Assembly: GCF_001513675.1 (NCBI RefSeq)
Contig: NZ_CP013859.1
Coordinates: 1,985,081 to 2,049,080 of the forward strand
Source of the DNA: Microbacterium sp. XT11
GTDB lineage: Bacteria > Actinomycetota > Actinomycetes > Actinomycetales > Microbacteriaceae
Direction: 5' to 3'
Length of the DNA: 64,000 bases
This document shows, piece by piece, positions 8,528-17,076 of this stretch. How positions within the stretch are numbered: the stretch's first letter is position 1; every line of letters starts with the position of its first letter. A model generated the notes under the pieces. It was not told the DNA's origin. It saw nothing but the letters and a program-made list of their open reading frames with translations, and searched no databases. Both the position numbers and the translations under genes were made by a program.

Positions 8528-9661
8528 ATGACAGCCGTGCAGAAAGTCGCGATCGCCGGTGCCGGGGTCGCGGGCCTGGCCACCGCGATCTTCCTCGCGA
8601 AGGCGGGAGTCGAGGTCGATCTCTACGACGCGCAGCCCTCGTTGCCCACTCGCGGGTCAGGCATCACGCTGCAGGGCAACGCCCTGCGGGTCTTCGACGA
8701 GCTCGGCGTGTGGGACGAGGTCGCCGCGTCGGGCAGAGCCTTCGAGGGATTGAACCTGCGCGCACCCGGACCGGGGGCGCCCGTCGTCGCGGCGCTTCCC
8801 GACATGAAGACGGGCGGTCCCGACTACCCGTCCACGATGGGGATGTCGCGCCCCGACCTGGCCCGCATCCTCCTCGAGGCCGCGGAGCGCCACGGGGCCC
8901 GCGTGCACTTCGGGCGCACCGTGACGGGCCTCTCGCAGAGCGACGACAGCGTCACGGTCGAGGTCGACGGCGAGGCGGTGGGGGCATTCGATCTGCTCGT
9001 CGGCGCCGACGGACTGCACTCCTCGGTGCGCGAGCTCATCGGCATCCGGGTGGTCCCCCAGCAGACCGGCATGGGCATCTGGCGCACGTTCGTCTCGCTG
9101 CCGCCCGGTGTCGACCGGAGCGAGCTGTACTACGGCGGACCGGTGTACATCGCCGGCTACACACCGACCGGCGACGACACGATGTACGCCTTCCTCGTCG
9201 AACCAGCGCAGGACCGCTCGGGCGTCACCCCGGAGGAGGCGCGTCGCATCATGATCGAGCAGTCGCGCGGGTACGACGGCCCGTGGAACCACATCCGCGC
9301 CGACATCGAGGGCGGCGCGGACGCGAACTACACGTGGTTCACACGTCACATCGTCGACGCGCCATGGAACCGCGGACGCGTCGTCCTCATCGGCGACGCC
9401 GCGCACAGCTGCCCGCCCACGATCGCCCAGGGCGCGGCCCAGGGTCTCGAGGACGCGGCGGTGCTGAGCGAGCTCCTCGTCGAAGGGGATGCGCTCGATC
9501 AGGCGCTCTGGGATGCGTTCCACGCGCGTCGGGTGGAGCGGGCGACAGCCGTCGTCGACGCCTCGGTGCAGCTGGGCCAGTGGCAGATCGACGGCGTCCG
9601 CGACGCGGACATGGGCGGATTGCTGTCCGGCATCGCGCGGTTGACGGCGGTGCGCGCATGA
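8528..9661 (+). CDS. FAD-dependent aromatic monooxygenase (group A)
   Basis: 377 aa. It has the three fingerprints of class A flavin monooxygenases: GAGVAGLATA at the N-terminus, LVGADGLHSSVR (DG motif), and VLIGDAAHSCPP with GAAQGLEDA (GD motif). These enzymes use NAD(P)H, FAD and O2 to hydroxylate phenols, sometimes with decarboxylation. AGAGAGG precedes the ATG at 8528. Between ring-cleavage genes it likely prepares the catechol or hydroquinone for opening. It overlaps the amidohydrolase gene by 4 nt. Confidence 0.88.
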   Translation: MTAVQKVAIAGAGVAGLATAIFLAKAGVEVDLYDAQPSLPTRGSGITLQGNALRVFDELGVWDEVAASGRAFEGLNLRAPGPGAPVVAALPDMKTGGPDYPSTMGMSRPDLARILLEAAERHGARVHFGRTVTGLSQSDDSVTVEVDGEAVGAFDLLVGADGLHSSVRELIGIRVVPQQTGMGIWRTFVSLPPGVDRSELYYGGPVYIAGYTPTGDDTMYAFLVEPAQDRSGVTPEEARRIMIEQSRGYDGPWNHIRADIEGGADANYTWFTRHIVDAPWNRGRVVLIGDAAHSCPPTIAQGAAQGLEDAAVLSELLVEGDALDQALWDAFHARRVERATAVVDASVQLGQWQIDGVRDADMGGLLSGIARLTAVRA

Positions 9662-10680
9662 GCGGCGGGCGCGACCACGTCACCGACGTCCACGCCCACC
9701 TGCTCATGCCGGGGCTTCATGCCGAGGTCGAGCGGCGCGTCCCCGACGAGGTGCAGGCCGCCGCCGACCTCGAGCTCACGCGCAACGGCCTGGCGAGCCT
9801 TCAGGCATCGGGTCGGATGATCGGTGAGCGCTTCCCGCGCCTGACCGACGTGCGCGTGCGTCTGGAGGCGATGGACGCCCAGGGTGTGGACCGGCAGTGG
9901 GTGAGCCCGTCGCCCAACCACTTCTACCCGTGGGCGAACGAAGAACTGGCCACGTGGATCACCGGAGAGGCCAATCGTCTCATCGCGGACCACGTCGCCG
10001 AGGCTCCCGACCGTCTCGTGGGCCTGGGCGTCGTCCCCCTGCAGCACCCCCACCTGGCCGTGGACGCGCTTGATGATGCCGTGCTCGGCCGCGGGCTCGC
10101 CGGCGTCGAGATCTCGTCGTTCGCAGGAGACGTCGAGCTGAGCGACCCTCGGCTCGAACCCTTCTGGGCGCGTGCCGCCGAGCTGCGTGCCGTCGTGTTC
10201 CTGCATCCCTTCGGCTGCTCGCTCGACGAGCGGCTCGACCGCTTCTATCTGTCGAACACGGTGGGCCAGCCGACGGAGAACGCCGTCGCGCTGTCGCACC
10301 TCATCTTCGCGGGCGTGCTCGACCGGCACCCCGGGCTGCGCCTCGTCGCCGCCCACGGGGGCGGCTATCTGCCCACAGCGATCGGCCGATCCGACCGCGC
10401 ATGGCGCGTACGCCCTGAGGCGCACGGTTGTGAGCACGTCCCGTCGACGTACCTGTCGGCGATCTGGTTCGACACGGTCGTGCACGACCGACGGGCCCTG
10501 CGCTGGCTCGTCGAGGTCGCCGGCGCCGACCGGGTGCTGCTGGGCAGCGACTTCCCGTTCGACATGGGGCTGGACGACCCTGTCGGGTTCGTCCGCGATG
10601 CGGGGCTCTCCGAGGCCGAGGTCGCCGGCATCCTGGGGCGCAACGCCGACGAGCTGCTGCGAACGCGGGTGCAGGCATGA
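9658..10680 (+). CDS. Amidohydrolase 2 family (ACMSD-like) decarboxylase or hydrolase
   Basis: 340 aa. The N-terminal metal motif is TDVHAH (His12, His14). Later ligands appear in VFLHPFG, AAHGGG and LLGSDFPFDMG. The layout is that of the ACMSD/gamma-resorcylate decarboxylase clan, whose members remove a carboxyl group from aromatic or ring-opened acids without an organic cofactor. It is coupled to both neighbours by ATGA overlaps. In the pathway it most likely performs a decarboxylation before or after ring cleavage; hydrolysis is the alternative. Confidence 0.85.
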   Translation: MSGGRDHVTDVHAHLLMPGLHAEVERRVPDEVQAAADLELTRNGLASLQASGRMIGERFPRLTDVRVRLEAMDAQGVDRQWVSPSPNHFYPWANEELATWITGEANRLIADHVAEAPDRLVGLGVVPLQHPHLAVDALDDAVLGRGLAGVEISSFAGDVELSDPRLEPFWARAAELRAVVFLHPFGCSLDERLDRFYLSNTVGQPTENAVALSHLIFAGVLDRHPGLRLVAAHGGGYLPTAIGRSDRAWRVRPEAHGCEHVPSTYLSAIWFDTVVHDRRALRWLVEVAGADRVLLGSDFPFDMGLDDPVGFVRDAGLSEAEVAGILGRNADELLRTRVQA

Positions 10681-11663
10681 GGATCGCACGGTGGGCCTAT
10701 GGCGCCGACGTGGGGGAGGGGTTCGTCGACGGCGATGCCGTGGTGCCCTTCCCCGACGGCCTGCAGGTGGCCGATGTGCTCGCGCAGGGACTGCCGGCGG
10801 CGGGCCAACTGTGGGCTCGCCGTGACACGGCGCTCGCCCGTCCGCTGAGCGAGGTGCGGCTGCTCGTCCCGCTCGTGCCCGCGTCGATCCGTGACTTCGT
10901 GGCCTTCGAGGAGCACGTCGAGGGTGTCAGCGCCTCCGTTGACGGCAAGAGCGAGGTCGTGCCCGAGTGGTATGACGCGCCGACGTTCTACTTCACCAAC
11001 CCTCACACGGTGCGCGGGACCGGCGAGGTCATCGCGATTCCGGTGACCCACCGCCTCGACGTCGAACTCGAACTCGCCGCGGTGATCGGCGCGGCGCCCG
11101 GATCCGATGGGCAGAACCTGGATGCCGCGGCCGCCGCCGCCCATGTCTTCGGCTACACGGTGATGAACGACTGGTCGGCCCGGGACCTGCAGTCGCGCGA
11201 GATGAAGGTGCGGCTCGGGCCGGCGAAGGGCAAGGACTTCGCGACGACCCTCGGACCCTGGATCGTCACGGCCGACGAGCTCGAGCCGTACCTCGACGAC
11301 GAGGGGTTCCTCGCGGTCGGTGCCGATCTGTTCGTGAACGGCGAGCTCATCGGACACGACCTCGTGTCGAACATGGGCTGGCCGTTCCCCGAGCTCGTCG
11401 CCTACGCCTCGCGCAATTCCGTCGTGGTCCCGGGCGATGTGCTCGGGTCGGGCACGGTAGGCAACGGCGGCTGTCTCGCCGAGCTGTGGGGGCGCGGCGG
11501 CGTCGTCGACCCGCGTCCTCTCGAACCCGGCGACGAGGTGCGCCTCGTGATCGAGGGCGTCGGCGAGGTCGTCAACATCGTCGGCGAGCGCGTCGCCGCG
11601 CCCGCCGTGCCCCGCGCGCGGCAACGGCCCCGGGCGCGGGAGCGCGCGACTTCATCCTCGTAA
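10677..11663 (+). CDS. Second FAH family protein (fumarylacetoacetase type)
   Basis: 328 aa. It shows YDAPTFYFTNPH, VELELAAVIG, GYTVMNDWSARDLQ and GSGTVGNGG, close to the fumarylacetoacetase subgroup that cleaves a C-C bond between two carbonyls. The C-terminus ends in an arginine-rich tail. It is the last gene of the six-gene ring-opening operon. Together with the first FAH protein it would complete conversion of the ring-fission product to central metabolites. The exact reaction is inferred from family and position. Confidence 0.87.
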   Translation: MRIARWAYGADVGEGFVDGDAVVPFPDGLQVADVLAQGLPAAGQLWARRDTALARPLSEVRLLVPLVPASIRDFVAFEEHVEGVSASVDGKSEVVPEWYDAPTFYFTNPHTVRGTGEVIAIPVTHRLDVELELAAVIGAAPGSDGQNLDAAAAAAHVFGYTVMNDWSARDLQSREMKVRLGPAKGKDFATTLGPWIVTADELEPYLDDEGFLAVGADLFVNGELIGHDLVSNMGWPFPELVAYASRNSVVVPGDVLGSGTVGNGGCLAELWGRGGVVDPRPLEPGDEVRLVIEGVGEVVNIVGERVAAPAVPRARQRPRARERATSSS

Positions 11664-11665
11664 TG

Positions 11666-11693
11666 TTGAAAACCGACATAAGTGGGCTATGAT
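11666..11693 (+). promoter_or_regulatory. Sigma70-type promoter of the MFS gene
   Basis: TTGAAA (11666-11671) and TATGAT (11688-11693) are separated by 16 nt, one of the best -35/-10 matches in the window. The spacer holds CGACATAAGTGGG (11674-11686), nearly the same as a motif before the deglycosidase genes. Transcription should start near 11700, after the earliest in-frame ATG at 11689. Confidence 0.6.
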
Positions 11694-11793
11694 GGAGGTG
11701 ACGTCGGGGCTCGCACAGCCCGTTCGCCCGGTGAGGACGCCGGAGCGGCACACCCGGTCGCGTCGACCGCCCTGTCTCATGGGCGCCCCACGC

Positions 11794-13290
11794 ATGAGTC
11801 TTTCTCCCGCGCGGCTGCGGGTCCTCGTCGCCGCCCTCCTGTCCGTATCGTTCCTCGGTGCCCTCGATCACACGGTCGTCAGCACATCCCTCGCGACGAT
11901 CGCCGGTCGACTCGGCGCACTCGAGCACATGAGCTGGATCATGGTCGGGTACACGCTGGCCGCGACCGCCATGCTCCCGGTCGTGGGCAAGCTCGGCGAC
12001 GCCGTGGGGCCGCGCCTGATCTTCGTCCTCTCGCTCGTCCTGTTCCTCGCCGCCTCGCTCGCGTGCGGGTTCGCCCCTGACCTCGGCTGGCTCATCGTCG
12101 CGCGCGTGTTCCAGGGGCTGGGCTCGGCGGGATTGCAGCTGATGTCGCAGACGATCGTCGCGCGGGTCACCAGTCCCCGACAGCGCCCGCGGTACATGGC
12201 CGTCATCGGCGCTGCCTTCCCGATCGCGATCGTCGTCGGTCCGGTCGTCGGCGGTCTCATCACCGACTACTGGAGCTGGCCCTGGGTGTTCTGGCTCAAC
12301 ATCCCGGTCGGTCTGGTCGCGCTGGCGCTCGCCCTGGCGGCTGTTCCGCGACTCCCCGGCGGTGCGCATCCCCGCTTCGACGTGCCGGGTTCCCTTGTGT
12401 TCACCGTGTCGCTCGCGGCGCTCGTCCTCGCGGTGACCTGGATCGGTGACGAGGCGCTCCGACCCGCGGCGATCGCGTGCGCCGCCGCGGCGGCGATCGG
12501 CCTCATCCTCCTCGTGGCGATCGAGCGGCGGGCCGTCGCGCCGATCCTCCCGTCGAGGATCGTACGCAGCCGCACGATCCTCGCCTGTCTCGGACTCTCG
12601 CTCGTCGTCGGCGCAGGGCTCTTCTCGGTGGTGGCGTACGTGCCGACCTACGTGCAGATGGCGTACCGCACGAGTGCGACGCTCTCTGGTCTCGTGCCCA
12701 TCGCGACGGTGCTCGGCATGCTCGTGAGCAGTCTGCTGACCGGATGGCTGGTGAGCCGCTCTGGGCGCTACCGTCTCTACCCGGTGGCGGGCACCGCGCT
12801 CGCGGCGTCGGGGCTCGCGACGATGGCGCTCCTCCCTCCAGGGATGCCGCTGTGGGTGCCGATGGTGGTCATGGCCGCGGTCGGGATCGGCACGGGAGCG
12901 TTCACCAATTTGATCTTCGCGATCGTGCAGAGCGCGGCCTCCCGCGACGATCTCGGGGTGGTCACGGCGACCACCAACCTCGTTCGGCAGGTGGGCGCGG
13001 CCGTCGGCACCGCCGTCGTCGGCGGCGTGGTCGGGTTCGCGGTGGCGGCCGGCCTTCCGGACGGCCTGGACGCCGCCACGCTCACGCCCGCGATGGCGCG
13101 TTCGACACCGGAGGCGGTGCAGGATCGGATCGGGCTGGTGTACCACGACGTGTTCGCGCCCGTGTTCCTCGGCCTCGCGTGCGTGTACGTGTGCGGCGTG
13201 GTGATCGCGGTGCTCCTTCCGGCGGGGCGGCTGACGGACGAGGTGCCGACGGTGGGCTCAGAGCTGGAGACCGCGGAGAGCCGAGCCTGA
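11794..13290 (+). CDS. MFS transporter, DHA2 (14-helix) family
   Basis: About 498 aa, with repeated hydrophobic segments and the DHA2 signature LDHTVVSTSLATIAG in helix 1. PVVGKLGDAVGPR follows in the loop between helices 2 and 3. I start at the ATG at 11794 (MSLSPARLRV) because a strong promoter covers the upstream ATG at 11689; neither start has a good ribosome site. It sits between the ring-opening operon and the GMC oxidase. It could import the C-glycoside, export an aglycone or remove toxic phenolics. DHA2 members are mostly proton-driven exporters, so direction is uncertain. Confidence 0.85.
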   Translation: MSLSPARLRVLVAALLSVSFLGALDHTVVSTSLATIAGRLGALEHMSWIMVGYTLAATAMLPVVGKLGDAVGPRLIFVLSLVLFLAASLACGFAPDLGWLIVARVFQGLGSAGLQLMSQTIVARVTSPRQRPRYMAVIGAAFPIAIVVGPVVGGLITDYWSWPWVFWLNIPVGLVALALALAAVPRLPGGAHPRFDVPGSLVFTVSLAALVLAVTWIGDEALRPAAIACAAAAAIGLILLVAIERRAVAPILPSRIVRSRTILACLGLSLVVGAGLFSVVAYVPTYVQMAYRTSATLSGLVPIATVLGMLVSSLLTGWLVSRSGRYRLYPVAGTALAASGLATMALLPPGMPLWVPMVVMAAVGIGTGAFTNLIFAIVQSAASRDDLGVVTATTNLVRQVGAAVGTAVVGGVVGFAVAAGLPDGLDAATLTPAMARSTPEAVQDRIGLVYHDVFAPVFLGLACVYVCGVVIAVLLPAGRLTDEVPTVGSELETAESRA

Positions 13291-13384
13291 TGAGCGACCC
13301 GCGACCGTCGCGACGGACCGAGCGACCGGACGCCGTCCCACCTGTGAGCCGTGAATCCGACCTGTGAACCGTGAAGGAGAGAAC

Positions 13385-14962
13385 ATGTCAGAGACCCCCA
13401 CGATCGCCGTCGTCGGCAGCGGACCCATCGGAGCCACCTACGCACGGCTGCTGCTCGAGGCGCTGCCCGCGGCCCGCGTCATCATGCTCGAGGCCGGCCC
13501 GCAGGTGACCGACCGCCCCGGCGAGAGCGTGCGCAACATCGCCGATCCCGTCGAGAAGGCCCGTGCCCGCGAGCGCTCCCAGGGGCCGCAGGCCGGCGAG
13601 TTCCGCGCCTCGCTCGGCATCCCCGCCGGCGCGGTGGTCGAGGGCATGTTCACGGCGCGGCAGGGGACCCACCTTCTCGACTTCGGCGGCGAAGGCTCGG
13701 CCCATGCGGGGAACTTCCCCGCCGCCGCTGCCGCGAGCAACGTCGGCGGGCAGGGATCCCACTGGACGTGTGCGATCCCTCGCCCCGCGTTCAGCGAGAA
13801 GCTCGACTTCATCGCCGACGACGAATGGGAAGACCTGATCTCGACCGCGGAAGCACTGTTGCACAAGCAGAGCGCCGCGTTCTCGGACTCGCCGGTGGGC
13901 GCGGCGATCCGTACGCTCCTGGACCGAGAGTTCGGGGCCGAGCTTCCCGAAGGCTACGGCGTGAGCACGCTGCCCGTCGCCGGAGATCCGCAGAACGACG
14001 GGTCCATGCGCTGGGCCGGTACCGACACCGTGCTCGGGCCGCTCATCGAACCGGGAACCGACGCGGCCGGCCGATTCGAGCTGCGGGAGCTCACGCTGGT
14101 CCGCCGCATCGAGCACGACGGCGCGAGGGCGCGAGGCGTGGTGGTCGAGGACCTGCGCACGCACGAGGAGTCCTTCGTCGAGGCGGATGCCGTCGTCGTC
14201 GCCGCTGACGCGTTCCGGTCTCCGCAGCTGCTGTGGGCGTCCGGCATCCGCCCAGCGCCGCTCGGGCGTTACCTGACCGAGCACCACGTCGTGATCAGCA
14301 CCGTCGCCCTCGATGCCGATCGCATGAGCGAGCTCGTCTCCGACGAGGAGCTCGAGGCCGAACTCGCGCGCCGGGCCAAGAATCCCGCGGACCCCGTGGC
14401 TGCGGTCAACCGCATCCCCTTCTCGGAGCCGGAACACCCCTACTCGGCGCAGGTGATGTACGCCGAGAGCCCGCCCTTCCCGCTGCCTGCCGACCACCCG
14501 GCCGCCTCGAGCCGGTGGGGCTTCGTCAACATGGGCTACGGTGTGCGCAAGTTCCCGCGGATCGAGGACGGCGTCACCTTCTCCGACGTCGAGGTCGACT
14601 ACCGCGGGATGCCGAACTTCACCATCGAGTACGACCTCACCGAACGCGAGGAGAAGGAGATCGCCGAGGCAACGGAGCGGCTGCGTCGCGCGGGACGGGC
14701 CCTGGGCACCTTCGTCGCGGAACCGCGGCTGCTTCCCAACGGCTCGAGCCTGCACTACATGGGCACCATGCGCGCTGGCACGGATCCGTCGACCTCGGTG
14801 GCCGACCCGTTCTCGCGCGTGTGGGGCTTCGAGAACCTCGTCGTGGGAGGGAACGCGCTGATCCCCACCGCCAACACGATGAACCCGACGCTGACGAGCG
14901 TCGCCATCGCGGTGCGCGGCGCACGCGGACTCGCGCGACGGCTGGGCGACGTGCGTCGATAG
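13385..14962 (+). CDS. GMC family FAD oxidase, probable (C-)glycoside 3-oxidase
   Basis: 525 aa. The FAD-binding VVGSGPIGATYA lies at the N-terminus and SNVGGQGSHWTC near residue 120. The C-terminal domain has His457 (SLHYMGT) and Asn500 (TANTMNPTLTS), the usual GMC catalytic pair. The architecture resembles pyranose oxidases and the Microbacterium C-glycoside 3-oxidases (CarA type). Those oxidise the 3-OH of the sugar so that the deglycosidase can break the C-C bond. GAAGGAGAG precedes ATG 13385. Presence of deglycosidase genes 12 kb away supports the reading; substrate choice (C- or O-glycoside) is inferred. Confidence 0.8.
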   Translation: MSETPTIAVVGSGPIGATYARLLLEALPAARVIMLEAGPQVTDRPGESVRNIADPVEKARARERSQGPQAGEFRASLGIPAGAVVEGMFTARQGTHLLDFGGEGSAHAGNFPAAAAASNVGGQGSHWTCAIPRPAFSEKLDFIADDEWEDLISTAEALLHKQSAAFSDSPVGAAIRTLLDREFGAELPEGYGVSTLPVAGDPQNDGSMRWAGTDTVLGPLIEPGTDAAGRFELRELTLVRRIEHDGARARGVVVEDLRTHEESFVEADAVVVAADAFRSPQLLWASGIRPAPLGRYLTEHHVVISTVALDADRMSELVSDEELEAELARRAKNPADPVAAVNRIPFSEPEHPYSAQVMYAESPPFPLPADHPAASSRWGFVNMGYGVRKFPRIEDGVTFSDVEVDYRGMPNFTIEYDLTEREEKEIAEATERLRRAGRALGTFVAEPRLLPNGSSLHYMGTMRAGTDPSTSVADPFSRVWGFENLVVGGNALIPTANTMNPTLTSVAIAVRGARGLARRLGDVRR

Positions 14963-14983
14963 CGGGACTCGGTCCGGCCGGCC

Positions 14984-16165
14984 TCAGCCGTCGAGCGCCC
15001 ATCCCGTGTACGCCTCGGCGAGGAAGGTGCGCCCGGCCTCGGACTCGACGACGGAGCGCAGTTCGCCGAGCTGACGCCGACGATCGAAGTCGCCGGCTCC
15101 GGGCGCGACGTGCAGCATGCTCGTCATCCACCACGAGAAGTGCTGGGCCTTCCAGATCCGTCGCAGCGCCGTCTCGGCGTAGGCGTCGATGAGACGCTCG
15201 TCTTCTTCGCCGAGCAGGGCCGACAGCGCTTCGGCGAGGAGCACCACGTCGGCGACGGCGAGGTTCATGCCCTTCGCGCCGGTCGGCGGCACGGTGTGGG
15301 CGGCGTCCCCGACCAGGGCGGTGCGACCTCGGCGCAGCTCGTGGGCGACGAAGCTGCGGAAGCGCAGCACGTCACGCTGGAACACCGTGCCCTCGACCAG
15401 CGTCGTTCCGTGCACGCGGCGCTGCAGTGTGCTCCAGATCTCGGCCTCGCTGGGCGCCTGGGGATCGGCGTCCGGGTCGCACTGGAAGTACATGCGCTGC
15501 ACGCTGGGCGATCGTTGGCTGATCAGCGCGAAGCCGTCGTCGGAGTTGCTGTAGATCAGCTCGTGGGAGCTCGGCGGCGCCTCGCAGAGGATGCCGAACC
15601 ATGCGAAGGGGTACTCCCGGAAGTAGCCGCCCGTCGAGGAGCCGGTGACCGCTGGGCGCACGGCCGAGCGCGAGCCGTCAGCGCCGACCACGAAGTCGGC
15701 GGTGATCCGCACAGTGGCACCGTCGGCGTCGGTCGCGACCACCGTCGGCGTGGCCGTGGCCGCATCGTCGACGCGCTCGGCCGTCGTCTCGAACCGCAGG
15801 TCCTGTCCCTGTGACACGCGGAGCGTGAGGAGGTCCTTCAGCACCTCGTGCTGGGGGTACAGCCATACGCTGCGGCCGACGAGTCCCTGGAAGTCGATGC
15901 GGTGGCCTTCACCCTGGAATCGCAGCTCGATGCCGTCGTGGCGTTGGCCGACGGAGCGCACGCGCGACCCCGGGTCGATCCGCGTGAGCAGGTCCGCGGT
16001 CCCGTGCTCGAGGATGCCGGCGCGGATGGTGGTCTCGATCTCCGCGCGGCTGCGTCGGTCGATCACGATGGACTCGATGCCGGCCTCGGCGAGGAGATGC
16101 GAGAGGATCAGGCCGGCAGGGCCGGCCCCCACGATCGCGACGCGGGTGCGGATGCTGGAGGTCAT
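14984..16165 (-). CDS. pobA: 4-hydroxybenzoate 3-monooxygenase-like flavoprotein (PobA type)
   Basis: 393 aa, the usual PobA length. VAIVGAGPAGL, IRAGILEHGT, FVVGADGSRS, YPFAWFGILCEAPPSSHELIY and ALVGDAAHTVPPTGAKGMN follow the order and wording of p-hydroxybenzoate hydroxylases. Those convert 4-hydroxybenzoate to protocatechuate with NAD(P)H and O2. It is convergent with the GMC oxidase, with 21 nt between the stops. GAAGGAGACGAC precedes the ATG. A 4-hydroxyphenyl acid from a flavonoid-type aglycone would be a logical substrate. No protocatechuate ring-cleavage genes are in the window, so the next step is unclear. Confidence 0.88.
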   Translation of the reverse strand: MTSSIRTRVAIVGAGPAGLILSHLLAEAGIESIVIDRRSRAEIETTIRAGILEHGTADLLTRIDPGSRVRSVGQRHDGIELRFQGEGHRIDFQGLVGRSVWLYPQHEVLKDLLTLRVSQGQDLRFETTAERVDDAATATPTVVATDADGATVRITADFVVGADGSRSAVRPAVTGSSTGGYFREYPFAWFGILCEAPPSSHELIYSNSDDGFALISQRSPSVQRMYFQCDPDADPQAPSEAEIWSTLQRRVHGTTLVEGTVFQRDVLRFRSFVAHELRRGRTALVGDAAHTVPPTGAKGMNLAVADVVLLAEALSALLGEEDERLIDAYAETALRRIWKAQHFSWWMTSMLHVAPGAGDFDRRRQLGELRSVVESEAGRTFLAEAYTGWALDG

Positions 16166-16281
16166 GTCGTCTCCTTCGACGTGTCGGCGCGGGGCGGCGC
16201 CGCCTCACATTCTGGGGAGCATCGGGAACCTCCGAGGCGTGAATCCTGTTGAACGGGATCGGTTCGGTCCAGCGCCACCCG

Positions 16282-16287
16282 TATGAT
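16282..16287 (+). promoter_or_regulatory. -10 box of a probable leaderless transcript
   Basis: TATGAT lies 7 nt before ATG 16295, so transcription would start at or next to the start codon. No good -35 box is visible. Confidence 0.45.
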
Positions 16288-16294
16288 CGGCATC

Positions 16295-17029
16295 ATGGTC
16301 CGCACAGCCACGCTCGCACCGACGTTGGTCGCTCTGTCTCTGGCATCAGCCGCGCTCGCCGGATGCGCGGCGACGACGACCCCGCCGACGGCGGACCCGT
16401 CTCCGAGGCCCTCTGCGAACCAGGGGCAGAGTCCTCGTGCGTCCGAACTTGACGACGAGACGGGGATCCCCGAGGGCTACGTGGACGTCGGCCACGGGAC
16501 CTACGTTCCTGCGGGCGGCCCCGGATGCGAGACGCCCGCGTACATCCATATCGGCAGCATGAGCGCAGAGGTGACCGGGAAGATCGTGGATCTGGGCGCG
16601 CGCGACTTCGCGGCCGGCACCGTGGGCTTCGACGACGCGGGCAACATCGTCTCGTACACCGTCGCGCCCGGTGACGTCGCGACCGTGATCGGAGAGCGGC
16701 TCTGCATCTACAACGGGATCTCGCTGGCGCTGCTCAACCACACGCGGGACGTCCATCCCGATCAGGTGCTGCGTCTCGATCCCGACCCTGCGGTCGCGTG
16801 GGTCCCGTACTACAACCCGGACGACGCGGGGGAGGGCTTCCAGCAGATCCCCTATCAGGAGGCCATCGAGGCGATGGGCCGTGCCGCCGACGCAGGCAAG
16901 GTGGAGACCATGCGCGCCATCTGGACCGACACGCTGAAGGCGATGTTCACCGACCCGGCAGTGATCGATCGCATCCAGAAGGCTCTCGACTCGGGTGACC
17001 TGGGGGTCTTGAGCCAGATGTTCTCCTGA
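16295..17029 (+). CDS. Secreted lipoprotein with a LysM-like domain
   Basis: 244 aa. A lipoprotein signal peptide ends in LAGC with Cys24, followed by a Thr/Pro/Ser-rich linker. The middle (YTVAPGDVATVIGERLC, then ISLALLNH) resembles a LysM peptidoglycan-binding module. The rest has no recognised domain. It is probably anchored in the membrane and touches the cell wall. I start at 16295 because a TATGAT box places the transcript start there; an ATG at 16283 lies inside that box. The LysM call is from pattern only. Confidence 0.75.
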   Translation: MVRTATLAPTLVALSLASAALAGCAATTTPPTADPSPRPSANQGQSPRASELDDETGIPEGYVDVGHGTYVPAGGPGCETPAYIHIGSMSAEVTGKIVDLGARDFAAGTVGFDDAGNIVSYTVAPGDVATVIGERLCIYNGISLALLNHTRDVHPDQVLRLDPDPAVAWVPYYNPDDAGEGFQQIPYQEAIEAMGRAADAGKVETMRAIWTDTLKAMFTDPAVIDRIQKALDSGDLGVLSQMFS

Positions 17030-17076
17030 AGGTCGACCCGCACCGCGAACGGTCAGGCGACGTCCATCGGGCGGAA

